Below, piece after piece: positions 24,846-34,483 of a stretch of DNA of 36,695 nt. This stretch comes from Bacteroidales bacterium (GTDB lineage Bacteria; Bacteroidota; Bacteroidia; Bacteroidales; F082): contig JAFSJF010000101.1 in the NCBI GenBank assembly GCA_017439405.1, positions 1-36,695 on the forward strand, written 5' to 3'. Below the pieces are notes generated by a model. It was not told the origin of the DNA. It worked only from the letters and a program-made list of their open reading frames with translations, and did no database searches. Position numbers and translations under genes: made by a program. Numbering within the stretch: position 1 is the first letter of the stretch; every line of letters starts with the position of its first letter.

Positions 24846-27724
24846 TTACATTATATTGGGATAACACCGAGATGGACATCGTTTCCCTTCAGATTCAGGA
24901 GAATGACAGCAGCTATCGGAGCCGTGGCCTGATGCAGAGGCCGCAATTGGTGTTGAAGTTCGCGCTGCCGACCTACCACGAAATCCCCGTGGGTGCATAT
25001 TGCACCTATATGGGCGAAACCTATAGGGTGATGTCGCCGCAGAACATTAAGAAGCAGGGGACACGGAATATCGAGTACACCCTGACGATGGGGACATATC
25101 AGGACAATATGAGCCTCTACAAGATGAGGAACACCGTGGACGGGCGGCTGAAATACTCGATGTGCAGCACCCCAGCGGAGTTCATCGCGGAGATTGTGGC
25201 CAACATGAACGCCCGTGACGGGGCTGGCGTTTGGAGCGTTGGGGATTGCATCGACACGGCACCCAAGACGATTGAGTTCAACCACACCTATTGCGATGCG
25301 GCCTTGTCGATGGTTGCGGATGAGTTTGAAACGGAGTGGGAAATCGTGAACCATGCCATTCACCTTCACCCCGTGAAATACAACGAGAACGCCCCTTTGC
25401 CGCTGTCGTATGGCAAGGGGAACGGATTCGTGCCTGGTGTTGGCCGCACGACCCCCGTTGGCGAGCAACCCATCAAGCGGCTGTATGTGCAGGGCGGCAA
25501 CCGCAACATCGACCGCTCGACCTATGGCTACCCTGATTTGATGCTGCCCTTCGACCAAACCCTTCAGTTTGACGGTGAGAAATTCGAGGATGAAACGGGC
25601 TTCGATTCCACCAAGGCACGGACATACAAGTCGGATAAGCAGGGATATTACATTGAGCGCATTGATGAAAGTACGGATTCATCGAAGGAGGATTCCATCG
25701 ATTGCTCCGACCGCTACCCGTCAAGGGTCGGCACGGTTTCAAGTGTGGTGGTGGTGGATGCCAGCCGCAACTTCTATGATTTCATTGATAACTCAATCCC
25801 CAACGACCTCAACTATACTGATTGCCTGATTGAGGGCGAAACGATGACGGTGATTTTCCAAACGGGTATGCTGGCCGGAAAAGAGTTTGATGTCAAGTAC
25901 CACCATTCGGAGCGGCGTTTTGAGATTGTGCCGTTTGAGTATGATGGAATCACCATGCCAAACGCGACTTGGATTCCAAACCCAAATACCCCTGACACTT
26001 ACGCCATATTTGGCTGTATGCTGCCCCAATCCTACATTTGCGACAATAACGCCAAGGAGGGTGCCTCATGGGATATGTTCAGGATGGCGGTGCGCTATTT
26101 GTACGCCAACGAGGACCAAAAATTCACCTTCACGGGCAAGCTGCAGGCCATGTGGTCGAGGGCGAATTGGTCAACGATTAGTCCAAAGTTGGTGGTGGGT
26201 GGCTATATCCATTTCAGCGACACCCAATTTGCGCCCAGCGGCACGGATATAAGGATTATCGGGATAAAGGACTATTTGACCGACCCCTACGCCCCGACCA
26301 TTGACATTTCAAACGGCATTGTCGGCCAATCCGTGACCACCACGCTTAATCAGGTGGGATGTCAGGAAGTGACGATTGGAGAGGCGCACATCGATTCAAT
26401 CAACTTCACCAAGCGGCGTTTCAGGGATGCGCTTGAGACGCTTACGATGATTCAGGAATCGCTGTTGTATTTCGGCGAGGCCATCAACCCAATCACCATT
26501 CAGACGATGGCAATGTTGGTTGGCGATGAATCGTTGCAGTTCGTTTTGTTGAATACATTGACCGACCCGCCGACCGAAATCATCATTACCGACCCGTATA
26601 ATGAGGCCACGCGAATGGTTACGATGCCAGCTTGCGCTTTGAAGCACATGACGCTTGGAATCGATACGATTATGAATGAGCATAATGAGACTTACCGCCA
26701 ATGGTCGATGAGTGCGTTGTCAACGGTTTTGAATGTGAATGATGCCGACAAGGGTTTTTATCTTTATGCGAAGTGTGTGAGTGACCCCGCTTCGGCTCAA
26801 ACGGGTGAATTTGTTCTTTCAGAAACCGCAATAGGTATGGAATCGATGACGGGGTACTACCACTTTCTCATTGGAATATTAAATTCGGAATATGATGGGG
26901 ATAGGAGTTTTGTCACCTTGTATGGCTTTACCGAGATATTGCCTGGCCGAATTACCTGCGATAGGATTGTGAGTAATGACGGGGCAAATTACTTTGATCT
27001 TGTAAATGGCCATATCCAAGCCAATAGCGCGTTTATTCGTGGAACAATTAGAAGTCCTTTTCATAATGTCGCTGGCGAAGTTGCTGCATATCAGAAATAT
27101 GACAATCTTATTACACATGATAGGGTTGATTATAATGTATTGTTAAGGTGGCATCCTGACCAATCGGGAAGGCATATTACAATCGTTGGGGGTGGGCATT
27201 TGATGACCCCTCCTTCAGGAATGTACTACTTCAAAGATGGCTGCAATATGACTAATGGATTTTCATTTGGCACGGTGTCATTGGTTGGATATGGTACTGA
27301 ACAAGCGTTTTATGGTTGGATTGTGGATAACTACACTCCGTGGGGAATTGATATTGTAGGTGATAACGAATACTTTGGCAGTCCTTTTAGGGTAATGGCA
27401 TTAGGTGCCTATCATGTTGCAAGCGGCGGAGGTGCAGTTGTGCGTCCTACTATACGAACTTTTGATGACTCTGAAGCCGAGATAACAAGGAATGGTGTTG
27501 GTGATTACACACTTTCCGTTTCAGGTGATTGGTTTGCCCATACTGAGACCTTTCCAAAAAACATCATAGTTAATTCATTAGGTGCTGAATGCCTTGCAAT
27601 TTGCACTGGAATGGCATACAATTCAACGGATGATACGATGGATTTCAGCATTGCAGTAACGCAAAAAGGGTCGGCTTATGATGCCAGCTTCAACTTCATA
27701 TTATTCCAATATTATCAGTTGTAA
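24842..27724 (+). CDS. Tail hub / tip protein with C-terminal receptor-binding-like region (960 aa)
   Basis: The N-terminal ~380 residues (MITLYWDNTEMDIVSLQIQE, VGAYCTYMGETYRVMSPQNI, FNHTYCDAALSMVADEF, LPLSYGKGNGFVPGVGR) have the look of Tal or gp27-like hub proteins, which close the tail tip. No peptidase or lysozyme motif is evident. From about residue 690 comes a fibre-type segment (PGRITCDRIVSNDGANYFDL). The coding sequence then becomes clearly AT-richer from about 26.86 kb to the stop, with more TTA, AAT and GAT codons. That suggests a separately acquired C-terminal domain, possibly for receptor binding. Confidence 0.7.
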   Translation: MITLYWDNTEMDIVSLQIQENDSSYRSRGLMQRPQLVLKFALPTYHEIPVGAYCTYMGETYRVMSPQNIKKQGTRNIEYTLTMGTYQDNMSLYKMRNTVDGRLKYSMCSTPAEFIAEIVANMNARDGAGVWSVGDCIDTAPKTIEFNHTYCDAALSMVADEFETEWEIVNHAIHLHPVKYNENAPLPLSYGKGNGFVPGVGRTTPVGEQPIKRLYVQGGNRNIDRSTYGYPDLMLPFDQTLQFDGEKFEDETGFDSTKARTYKSDKQGYYIERIDESTDSSKEDSIDCSDRYPSRVGTVSSVVVVDASRNFYDFIDNSIPNDLNYTDCLIEGETMTVIFQTGMLAGKEFDVKYHHSERRFEIVPFEYDGITMPNATWIPNPNTPDTYAIFGCMLPQSYICDNNAKEGASWDMFRMAVRYLYANEDQKFTFTGKLQAMWSRANWSTISPKLVVGGYIHFSDTQFAPSGTDIRIIGIKDYLTDPYAPTIDISNGIVGQSVTTTLNQVGCQEVTIGEAHIDSINFTKRRFRDALETLTMIQESLLYFGEAINPITIQTMAMLVGDESLQFVLLNTLTDPPTEIIITDPYNEATRMVTMPACALKHMTLGIDTIMNEHNETYRQWSMSALSTVLNVNDADKGFYLYAKCVSDPASAQTGEFVLSETAIGMESMTGYYHFLIGILNSEYDGDRSFVTLYGFTEILPGRITCDRIVSNDGANYFDLVNGHIQANSAFIRGTIRSPFHNVAGEVAAYQKYDNLITHDRVDYNVLLRWHPDQSGRHITIVGGGHLMTPPSGMYYFKDGCNMTNGFSFGTVSLVGYGTEQAFYGWIVDNYTPWGIDIVGDNEYFGSPFRVMALGAYHVASGGGAVVRPTIRTFDDSEAEITRNGVGDYTLSVSGDWFAHTETFPKNIIVNSLGAECLAICTGMAYNSTDDTMDFSIAVTQKGSAYDASFNFILFQYYQL

Positions 27725-27741
27725 CAATAATTTGAAATTAT

Positions 27742-27773
27742 GGTACTTATTAAGCACTTTATTTATACCTTTG
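27742..27773 (+). promoter_or_regulatory. Promoter of the lysis cassette
   Basis: TACCTTTG at 27766-27773 is a perfect -7 element, followed by CGGC as at the structural promoter. GGTACTTATT at 27742 lies 24 bases upstream of it, ten bases closer than the equivalent motif at 4030. No TTTG -33 element is at the normal distance. The ATG at 27791 follows 17 bases later. Confidence 0.55.
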
Positions 27774-27790
27774 CGGCAAATTCTAACGAA

Positions 27791-28297
27791 ATGGAATCTA
27801 TTATGAAACTATCTGCACTCAAAGAAATGACCGTTTTGGTCGTAATTGCTTGTATCATCGTGTTTGTTGCCATGATGATTGACCTTGCCGCTGGGCTGTA
27901 TAAAGCCAAGCAACGTGGCGAAATCCGCAGCTCATGGGGCTTGAAACGCACCCTGACCAAATTCATCACTTATGAGGGGGGCATGTTGATTGCCGCTGGG
28001 GTGGATATGCTGATTTATGTCAGCCGACTTTTTGAGTTGTTCCACCTGACCCCAATAGTTGGGATTCCCGTGGTCACCTGCATGATAGGCATTTTCTTGC
28101 TGGTCGTTGAGTTTTTGAGCATTCGGGAAAAGTCGGACAAAAAGACAAAGAAGGACTTCTCGGAGGCTGGGGAAATGCTGACCAAGCTGTTTGAAAGCAA
28201 AACCTTCAAGGATGCCATCGCAAAGGCAATAGAGGTGAATGCGCAGGCCGTGGTCGTGCAAAATGAAGAAACTGAAGTTGAACAAACAATTGAATGA
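27791..28297 (+). CDS. Holin (phage holin 4-like)
   Basis: 168 residues from the ATG at 27791. The frame is open from 27740, but the promoter -7 element lies inside that extension, so the later start is preferred (27803 is also possible). Three hydrophobic segments are seen: EMTVLVVIACIIVFVAMMID, GGMLIAAGVDMLIYV and LTPIVGIPVVTCMIGIFLLV. The GLYKAKQRGEIRSSWGLKRT loop is typical of the Bacteroides holin family. The C-terminus is charged and cytoplasmic. Holins open the inner membrane at lysis. The stop overlaps the lysozyme start as ATGA. Confidence 0.85.
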   Translation: MESIMKLSALKEMTVLVVIACIIVFVAMMIDLAAGLYKAKQRGEIRSSWGLKRTLTKFITYEGGMLIAAGVDMLIYVSRLFELFHLTPIVGIPVVTCMIGIFLLVVEFLSIREKSDKKTKKDFSEAGEMLTKLFESKTFKDAIAKAIEVNAQAVVVQNEETEVEQTIE

Positions 28298-28878
28298 CTA
28301 TGGCAAAAGTAGAGTTATTGCTGCCGAAAATCCTGAAATGGGAAGGCGGCTTCGTGAACGACCCCGCCGACAGCGGCGGCGCAACCAACAAGGGCGTGAC
28401 CCTTGCGACCTATAAGGCATACCGCAAGGCTCACAATTTGAAGCCCCCGACCGTTGAAGACCTGAAAAAGATTACCGATGCCGAGGTGCTGGCCATTCTC
28501 AAAGAGTTCTTTTGGGATAAGATGCAGGCCGACCAAATCAAGAATCAATCCATCGCCAACCTTTGCGTCAACACCCTTTGGGGGAGCGGCAAGGGCTATA
28601 TCAAGACCATTCAGGGGGTGTTGGGTGTGAAGCAGGACGGCGTTGTCGGACCCGTGACGCTGGCCAAGATTAACGGCTGGGTGCCTCAAAAAGACCTTTT
28701 CGACCGCCTTTGGCAGCGGAGGAAAAAGTTCTTTGAGGATATTGTGGCCTCCAGCGTCAAAGCCTATGAACGCAAGATTGGCCGCAAAGCAACGGAGCGT
28801 GAGCTGCTGAAATACACCAAGAAACGCTTTTTGAAGGGTTGGCTGAACCGATTGAACGACTTCCGCTATGAAGACTAA
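28294..28878 (+). CDS. Endolysin, glycoside hydrolase 108 family lysozyme
   Basis: 194 residues. The GH108 signature is clear: KILKWEGGFVNDPADSGGAT then NKGVTLATYKAYR, with the catalytic Glu of EGG near residue 18. The C-terminal part holds the family's peptidoglycan-binding segment (QDGVVGPVTLAKINGW) and FDRLWQRRKKFFEDI. It cleaves the glycan backbone of peptidoglycan at lysis. A second ATG at 28300 is possible. No signal peptide, so export depends on the holin. It overlaps the spanin-like gene by 11 bases. Confidence 0.92.
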   Translation: MTMAKVELLLPKILKWEGGFVNDPADSGGATNKGVTLATYKAYRKAHNLKPPTVEDLKKITDAEVLAILKEFFWDKMQADQIKNQSIANLCVNTLWGSGKGYIKTIQGVLGVKQDGVVGPVTLAKINGWVPQKDLFDRLWQRRKKFFEDIVASSVKAYERKIGRKATERELLKYTKKRFLKGWLNRLNDFRYED

Positions 28879-29386
28879 TTTACCCATATATTTCCTCTTG
28901 TTGGCCTTCGCCACGGCATTCCTCACGGGATGCCGCGGTTGGAGGCTGGTAAGGTCGGATGAGGTGAGGAAAACCGACAGCGTAATCATCCGCACGGTGT
29001 ACACACAGCGGATTGACACGGCCTTTGTGACCATTGAGAAATGGATTCAGCAGGTTTTGGTCGATACCACTTCCATCTTGGAAAACAAGTATTGCGTTTC
29101 CCGAGCCGAAATCACGGCATCAGGCTTGCTCTACCATACCCTTGAAACCAAGCCCCAGCAACTGCCCGTCCCCGTGACCACAACGGAAAAGGTGAGGGAT
29201 AGCATCATCTACCAAGATAGGTATGAGTATATCAAGGAACCTTACCCCGTGGAAAAGGAGTTGACCCGCTGGCAGTTGGTGAGGCTGCACGGGTTTTGGT
29301 ACATGTTGGCCGCGCTGGTTTTGGCCTTGATATGGATATGCCGCAAGCCGCTGATAAAATTATTCTTGCGGATTGTCAAATTATGA
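28868..29386 (+). CDS. Spanin-like lipoprotein, probable unimolecular spanin
   Basis: 172 residues. The N-terminus is a lipoprotein signal (YFLLLAFATAFLTGC) with Cys22 as the lipid attachment site. The C-terminus has one membrane segment (FWYMLAALVLALIWIC, about 143-158) followed by basic residues. An outer-membrane lipid anchor plus an inner-membrane C-terminal anchor is the layout of unimolecular spanins, which fuse the two membranes in the last lysis step. The middle is a hydrophilic periplasmic stretch. Position last in the holin-endolysin cassette agrees. The family itself is not recognised. Confidence 0.72.
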   Translation: MKTNLPIYFLLLAFATAFLTGCRGWRLVRSDEVRKTDSVIIRTVYTQRIDTAFVTIEKWIQQVLVDTTSILENKYCVSRAEITASGLLYHTLETKPQQLPVPVTTTEKVRDSIIYQDRYEYIKEPYPVEKELTRWQLVRLHGFWYMLAALVLALIWICRKPLIKLFLRIVKL

Positions 29387-29427
29387 TTACCTTTGCACCG
29401 CTGATGATTACATCATCGGTTGCGTTG

Positions 29428-29466
29428 AAAAACCCGCTCGATGCGTCAGCTTCAGGGCGGGTTTTC
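29428..29466. terminator. Bidirectional terminator at the end of the phage lysis cassette
   Basis: AAAACCCGC (29429-29437) and GCGGGTTTT (29457-29465) make a 9-bp stem with A and T runs at the outer ends, so it can stop transcription from both sides. It separates the phage plus-strand genes from the minus-strand chromosomal gene. The following bases 29467-29583 contain no gene. Confidence 0.8.
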
Positions 29467-29583
29467 TTATGTTTTGTTGTTAGTTTGTTACTTGAAATAG
29501 GGATGATTGTTACAAGATATTGAGAATCAACGTAGTTTTGCAGGGTCTGTAGATTCTGCATCGGAAAGTAATAGCCTCCTCCT

Positions 29584-30918
29584 TTATTCTTCCTCAATGA
29601 CATGGTTGGCAGCACGCGCCTCATCAAACAAGGCTGTCATGGTTGGGTTTCCGCGAGTCAACTTCTTGATGGTCAGCGATTCAGCCTTATCGTTAGCCAA
29701 CCTTAGGTTGTTTTCGCTGCCGATAAGCGCTTCCTTGATTTTCTGTAGGTGGCTGATAGACTTGTCGATTTCGTCGATGGCCAATTGGAATTTTTCACTC
29801 GCGAGGCGATAGTTTCGCCCGAACTTGTCGCGGAAATCCAATAGTTGGTTCTCGAAGTTGGTCACGTCTATGGACTGGCTTCGCGCCACGGCCAGCTGTT
29901 GCTTGTATTCAAGGCTCTTTTTCGAGGTCTGCACCAACAGTGAGATGATGGGCAGGAAAAACTGCGGACGTATGACATACATCTTTTCATAGCGGTAAGA
30001 AACATCCACGATGCCGCCATTATATAGCTCATTGTCAGGCTCCAGGAGCGAAACCAGCACGGCGAACTCGCAGCTCTTGGCCTTGCGGTCGGCATCGAGT
30101 TTCTTAAAGAAATCCTCGTTTTTGTGCTTGGTGGCAGTTTCGTCGGCCTCGTTCTTCATCTCGAACATGATGGAGACATATTCCGTGCCGTCGGGAGCGA
30201 AGTCGCGGAAGATGAAGTCGCCCTTCGAGCCGCCCGAGGCGTCGTTGTCCTTCTCGAAATAGGCCTTGGGCATCATCGGGCGCATCATTTGGTTGAACTG
30301 CGTGGAGCAATGAATCTCGAGGGTCTCCCCTATCATCTTCGTGGACATCTTGGTTTTCAGGTCTTTATAGTAATCCACCTGCTCCTGCATCATCTTCAGC
30401 TTGGCTTCGTATTGCTCCTTTTGGGTGTTGACAAAATTGACAGCTTTCTGTCGCGAAAGATCAGCGTTTGCCTTCAGATCGGCGATTTCCCTGTCCTTGT
30501 TTTGGAGTTCGCCGTTGGCCTTGCGCTGTTCTTCCATCACCGCGATTTTCAGCTTGTTTTCGCCTTCTTTGATGGTGGATTTCAGGTCGAGGATGACCTT
30601 GTCCTTTTCGGCCAAGGCTAATGAAATCTCCGTTTTTTTGGTCTGCTCGACTTCAGTGAGTTTGCCGCTCAGTTGACTGATTCTCGCCTCTTTCTCCTTG
30701 ATTTCCAGCTCTTTCCTGCTCAATGCCTCTTGGTAGTCCTTCTCCACTTTGGCAATGGCCAACTGCTCCTCTGTTTTGTGCCGGTCGTGCAGTTCTTGGA
30801 GGCGACGATTCACCTCGGCGTTGAACTCGGCGTTCTTGACTTGGCTGACGATGGAAGCATAATCCGCCTCATCGACGGTGAACACGCTTCCGCATTTGGG
30901 ACATTTTAGTTCTTTCAT
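29584..30918 (-). CDS. DUF2130 domain protein
   Basis: 444 residues from the ATG at 30918, chosen because it gives [20 protein letters not shown], the usual start of the family. The CPKC pair looks like half a zinc ribbon. Residues ~40-210 form a long charged coiled coil. The C-terminal half carries the DUF2130 core: [46 protein letters not shown] and [19 protein letters not shown]. The SIMFEMKNE part resembles a nuclease-like PD-(D/E)xK strand pattern, but activity is not established. A bacterial, not phage, gene; it is 26 bp from the C25 peptidase gene on the same strand. Confidence 0.9.
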   Translation of the reverse strand: MKELKCPKCGSVFTVDEADYASIVSQVKNAEFNAEVNRRLQELHDRHKTEEQLAIAKVEKDYQEALSRKELEIKEKEARISQLSGKLTEVEQTKKTEISLALAEKDKVILDLKSTIKEGENKLKIAVMEEQRKANGELQNKDREIADLKANADLSRQKAVNFVNTQKEQYEAKLKMMQEQVDYYKDLKTKMSTKMIGETLEIHCSTQFNQMMRPMMPKAYFEKDNDASGGSKGDFIFRDFAPDGTEYVSIMFEMKNEADETATKHKNEDFFKKLDADRKAKSCEFAVLVSLLEPDNELYNGGIVDVSYRYEKMYVIRPQFFLPIISLLVQTSKKSLEYKQQLAVARSQSIDVTNFENQLLDFRDKFGRNYRLASEKFQLAIDEIDKSISHLQKIKEALIGSENNLRLANDKAESLTIKKLTRGNPTMTALFDEARAANHVIEEE

Positions 30919-30944
30919 GGATTGAAACTCGTGATATAACCTAT

Positions 30945-33900
30945 TTATATGACAATCAATTTTGTATAACGTACACATTTGCCCTTTTCGGTGATGCGAA
31001 GCGTGTAAACGCCAGAAACATTTGGGGCAGTGATGGCCTGTAGAGACCTGGCGTGCCGTGTCTCTACCGTCGCACCAAGGGCATCGATGATTTCGATATT
31101 CACTGCACCCGTTTCCGAATCGTCGAGGCTGAGGCTGAAGGTTTGGCCATGAACGACAGGATTCGGGTAGGCATGCAGGCTCCTCTCCCCCTCGTCCTCA
31201 CCCGAAGTGCTGCGGAAGCTGACGACGTAGGGCGTTTCGAAGCTGCCCACGACGGCATTGGTCTCGTACTGTAGAGACGCGCCATGGCACGTCTCTACCA
31301 CAGTGCCCGTTTTGGCATCGTAGAGTCCGAAACGAAGCTCGGTAGCTTCGTCGCCAGCCACGGTCAGGAAGGCCATGTAACGGTCAAGCGGTTCAACGTG
31401 CAGCAATCTTGCACTGCCACGCACCTCGCCGTTGGCGAAGGCGGCCAGCTCGTAGTTATCGCCTTGAAGCCCAGTATCATCCAGTTCAACCACGGCCATC
31501 ACGCTCATGTTGTCGGGATAGGCGTTCAGGTTGGGTCGCCAGTGGTTGTTCTCTGCGGTCTGGTTGGCTTTCATGCAGTTCCTTATCCCACCCGAGGGAT
31601 AGGTCAGGGTGACGTCTGTGTCGTTGTTCGACTTGTACATCAGGCCCATGCCGGGATTCAAAGTGCCCAGCGAGCCGTACCAGCCGTAGCCTTCAAGGTA
31701 GGTTGCATAACCGTCGTTCTGCGACTTCAGCATATCGCCATTTTGCGGTACGATGGTGGACAAGGCTTCGTCAACGGACATTTCGGTACCCACAGGATAA
31801 CCCACCCAATTCCAGCCCGAGTGAAGCATGATGGGATGGCTTGACGGGTCGGCGGGGAGTCCCGTAACTTCAACGGTGCAATCGTTGGCCACATTCACTT
31901 GGTAAGTGGATTCGTTGTATATGGCCGCAAGCGATCCGTACCAACCGTAATTGGGAAGATAGGATGCGAAGCCGTTGTCCTGCGACTTCACCATCAAGCC
32001 GTCTTGGCCGAGGCTCTCCTCAAGCAGCTCCAGGCCTTCGATGCCGTCAAGCTCCACGAAGCTGCTCCACCAGTTCCATCCTGCATGGAAAGCCGTTGTC
32101 TGTTGTGGGGCAACTTGCGTGATTTCAACGGAAGCAACGTAGGTGACTTTGTTGTAGCCGAAAACGGTCAATGTGGCGGTCCCTGTCATAGCGGGGGCGT
32201 CAAAGGTGATGTTGGCCACACCATTAATAATGTTGGCTGAACCCAAGATTTCGCCGTTGAGTGTCAAAGTCGCCAAAGCGCCATTTCCGTTTGTGGCGGC
32301 GACGGTGAAACTTGTGGCACCCACTTCCATGGAAGCTGCATGGGTCACGTTCATGTTCCCGGGAATGGCGTTGCGCAGCGTCAGGGTCGGGTCGCCGAAA
32401 AGGATCCAGGCCAAATAGGTGCCTTTGGCGGCATTGTTGTTTGATCCGTACTGGTCCAAGACCTTCATGTTGCCATCGTAGGAACAACCGCCCAATGTGC
32501 GCTTGATGTTGCCGCCATAGCTCTCCACAAGCACATCGACCATCTCGTCTTGTGCGTATTGGGGAGGTTGCCAGGGCTGGCTGATGTAGGAGAACATGCC
32601 TCCGATAGCGCCCGTGGGCGTCCCGTTGGAGTTGTTGGTGGCACGAAGCCATGTCTCGGCAAAACACGGCTGTCCGTGGTCGTATTTGCCGTTAAGGCAG
32701 GCCACCGACCAAACGATAGGCCATTTGTAGTCGTTGGTCAGGGCGTTGACGTGAGAGTTACCGTAGCTAAACACACCCCAGCTGGTTTCGCTGCCATGGT
32801 TGCAATAATTGATGATGCTAAGGCCTTCATTGATGTGCTGGCTGACGATGGCCGCACTTGACGAGATGCCGGAAACGCCTTGATAGTCACGGTGAACCGT
32901 AGTGTAGTTGTAGGCCAAAAGGTCGGTGCGGATGTTGTCGATGTGCTGGTAGTCCGACTCCCCAAAGTGGCCGCTCCCCGCACCCTCGTTTTTCGACACG
33001 CCTTGACCCACGCGAAGCCACGTGTCGCTTGCAGTGATGTCGCGTTCATAGTGGATCACCTTGTTCACTTGCGTTGTGACTTGAGCCACGTTTTCTGCGG
33101 AGAATCGGCCCACTATCAGGTCGTTATATAGGTCATTGCCAACGATTTGGCCATAGAGGTTGTCTGACTTTCCCCCATACGAACCCGCCGAATAAGGGTA
33201 TCCGGGAATCTGCGCCACGTCGCCGACAAGCAGCACGTGAGTAATCCGGTTGTTGGCATTGTATTGGCTCTGGATGTAGTTCTTGATGGCGGTGTAGGTC
33301 GTTCCGGCCATCGAAGTCCCGACCATCGTCGTGGGTCGTCCAATCTGTTTTTTCCAAGCGACAAAAGGCAGCATGGCCTGCATGAAAGCATCGTGGCAGA
33401 TGATGAGCAAGTGGCCTGTCTCATCCACGGGCGTGTATTTCGACAAAGCGGCCTCGTAGTTGATGAAATGGTTGGCATACATCGCCTTGATTTCGGCATC
33501 CATGCTTATGGCATTGGAACGGCGTGCAATGGTGTCCTGGTCGTCGATGCCGTCGCTGAACATCTCAATAGTCATGCTGTAACACACTCTTAATGTATGA
33601 GTTACGGGGTTATATGAGAAAGGGTGAACCACCATGTTTTGGCCTCTGAAATCGCGCATGACGTAAGGATCGTAAAGCTCCACGTTCTCGTTGGGGAAAA
33701 AGGCGTCGGTCGAGTAAGCCTCGCCGTAGGTGTAAGGCACATCGTCGGGATCGACACTGCGCGGGAAATCGCCTTTCGATGGGGCAACTTCCATCTGGAA
33801 ATCAACGTATTGGGCATCGGTTATGCGAATGCCATAATGTTGACGGTCGCCAACCAAAACGGGTATGGCAATCATCGGCAAGTCGGGTTCTCCGGCTTGG

Positions 33901-34133
33901 GCCGTGCTGACGGTTCTCGGAACGGAGATGATGTTGGCTTTGCCTTGAGGTGTGTTTACCTCAAAGGCGTAGAATCCGGCAACTTGCAGTTTTACAACGG
34001 TTTGGTTCTCCGAAGAGGACAAGAGCTGCGTCTGGATCGTGTTCGGAGCGTCGCTCTTGATGGCAACCCACTGTTGGCCAAAACTCGAAAAGGCCAACAT
34101 GGCGAGCAAAAGGGTGAAGGCTTGTCTTTTCAT
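30945..34133 (-). CDS. C25 (gingipain-like) cysteine peptidase with type IX secretion sorting domain
   Basis: 1062 residues. A signal peptide (1-20, ending SFGQ) is followed by a C25-type propeptide (about 21-215) and the catalytic domain (about 240-600) with His446 in [12 protein letters not shown] and Cys479 in [10 protein letters not shown]. Two related repeats follow at about 690-835 ([11 protein letters not shown] and [10 protein letters not shown], each with a later YGWYGSL). The end (from about 975) is a type A sorting domain with LHAYPNPV and SGVYTLRI, which directs export by the type IX system and attachment to the surface. Family members are secreted proteases. Its presence supports a Bacteroidales host with type IX secretion. 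Confidence 0.93.
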   Translation of the reverse strand: MKRQAFTLLLAMLAFSSFGQQWVAIKSDAPNTIQTQLLSSSENQTVVKLQVAGFYAFEVNTPQGKANIISVPRTVSTAQAGEPDLPMIAIPVLVGDRQHYGIRITDAQYVDFQMEVAPSKGDFPRSVDPDDVPYTYGEAYSTDAFFPNENVELYDPYVMRDFRGQNMVVHPFSYNPVTHTLRVCYSMTIEMFSDGIDDQDTIARRSNAISMDAEIKAMYANHFINYEAALSKYTPVDETGHLLIICHDAFMQAMLPFVAWKKQIGRPTTMVGTSMAGTTYTAIKNYIQSQYNANNRITHVLLVGDVAQIPGYPYSAGSYGGKSDNLYGQIVGNDLYNDLIVGRFSAENVAQVTTQVNKVIHYERDITASDTWLRVGQGVSKNEGAGSGHFGESDYQHIDNIRTDLLAYNYTTVHRDYQGVSGISSSAAIVSQHINEGLSIINYCNHGSETSWGVFSYGNSHVNALTNDYKWPIVWSVACLNGKYDHGQPCFAETWLRATNNSNGTPTGAIGGMFSYISQPWQPPQYAQDEMVDVLVESYGGNIKRTLGGCSYDGNMKVLDQYGSNNNAAKGTYLAWILFGDPTLTLRNAIPGNMNVTHAASMEVGATSFTVAATNGNGALATLTLNGEILGSANIINGVANITFDAPAMTGTATLTVFGYNKVTYVASVEITQVAPQQTTAFHAGWNWWSSFVELDGIEGLELLEESLGQDGLMVKSQDNGFASYLPNYGWYGSLAAIYNESTYQVNVANDCTVEVTGLPADPSSHPIMLHSGWNWVGYPVGTEMSVDEALSTIVPQNGDMLKSQNDGYATYLEGYGWYGSLGTLNPGMGLMYKSNNDTDVTLTYPSGGIRNCMKANQTAENNHWRPNLNAYPDNMSVMAVVELDDTGLQGDNYELAAFANGEVRGSARLLHVEPLDRYMAFLTVAGDEATELRFGLYDAKTGTVVETCHGASLQYETNAVVGSFETPYVVSFRSTSGEDEGERSLHAYPNPVVHGQTFSLSLDDSETGAVNIEIIDALGATVETRHARSLQAITAPNVSGVYTLRITEKGKCVRYTKLIVI

Positions 34134-34158
34134 TGGAAACGTTTTTTCAATTTGAGGG

Positions 34159-34166
34159 CAAATTTA
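34159..34166 (-). promoter_or_regulatory. Possible -7 element for the C25 peptidase gene
   Basis: The minus strand reads TAAATTTG here, a TAnnTTTG -7 element 25 bases before the start codon. A matching TTTG -33 element is not clear. Confidence 0.4.
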
Positions 34167-34238
34167 GGGAAATTTGTTTTATGAGGGAAAACAATTCGTG
34201 CAAACAAGTATTTTCCCGCTTCCGGCACATAAAGCAGG

Positions 34239-34344
34239 GGGTGACTAAAAAGTAGTCATCCTCTTCTTTTTATTCGGAGGGGAATACGAGTCTGTTGTCA
34301 AATAATCGATTCTCAGACAAGGTTCCAGACTTTTTTGGTCACCC
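34239..34344. mobile_element. MITE-like or IS-remnant element with terminal inverted repeats
   Basis: The left end GGGTGACTAAAAAGTAGTC (34239-34257) is nearly the reverse complement of the right end GACTTTTTTGGTCACCC (34328-34344). The ~106-bp unit carries no gene and has no clear target-site duplication. The GGGTGACYAAAAA ends resemble insertion-sequence termini. It could instead be a long hairpin. It lies in the 350-bp gap between the C25 peptidase and uvrB. The remainder of that gap (34345-34483) shows no gene. Confidence 0.55.
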
Positions 34345-34483
34345 TCTACAAACTCATTTCGGCTTTGTGATCAATGCACCCAGTTTATCTTACGACGACT
34401 CTCCTATGGCAGCTTCCCTTGCCCTCGAATGCTGCGGAAGCTGACGCTACAAGGTGGTTGGTGGTTCCCTAAATCCGTCACTC

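Noticed and set aside
34400-34470. 17-bp match (TGCTGCGGAAGCTGACG) to the C25 gene at about 31208, suggesting a duplicated fragment
   Set aside because: Too short, and the surrounding bases do not align well enough to call a pseudogene.
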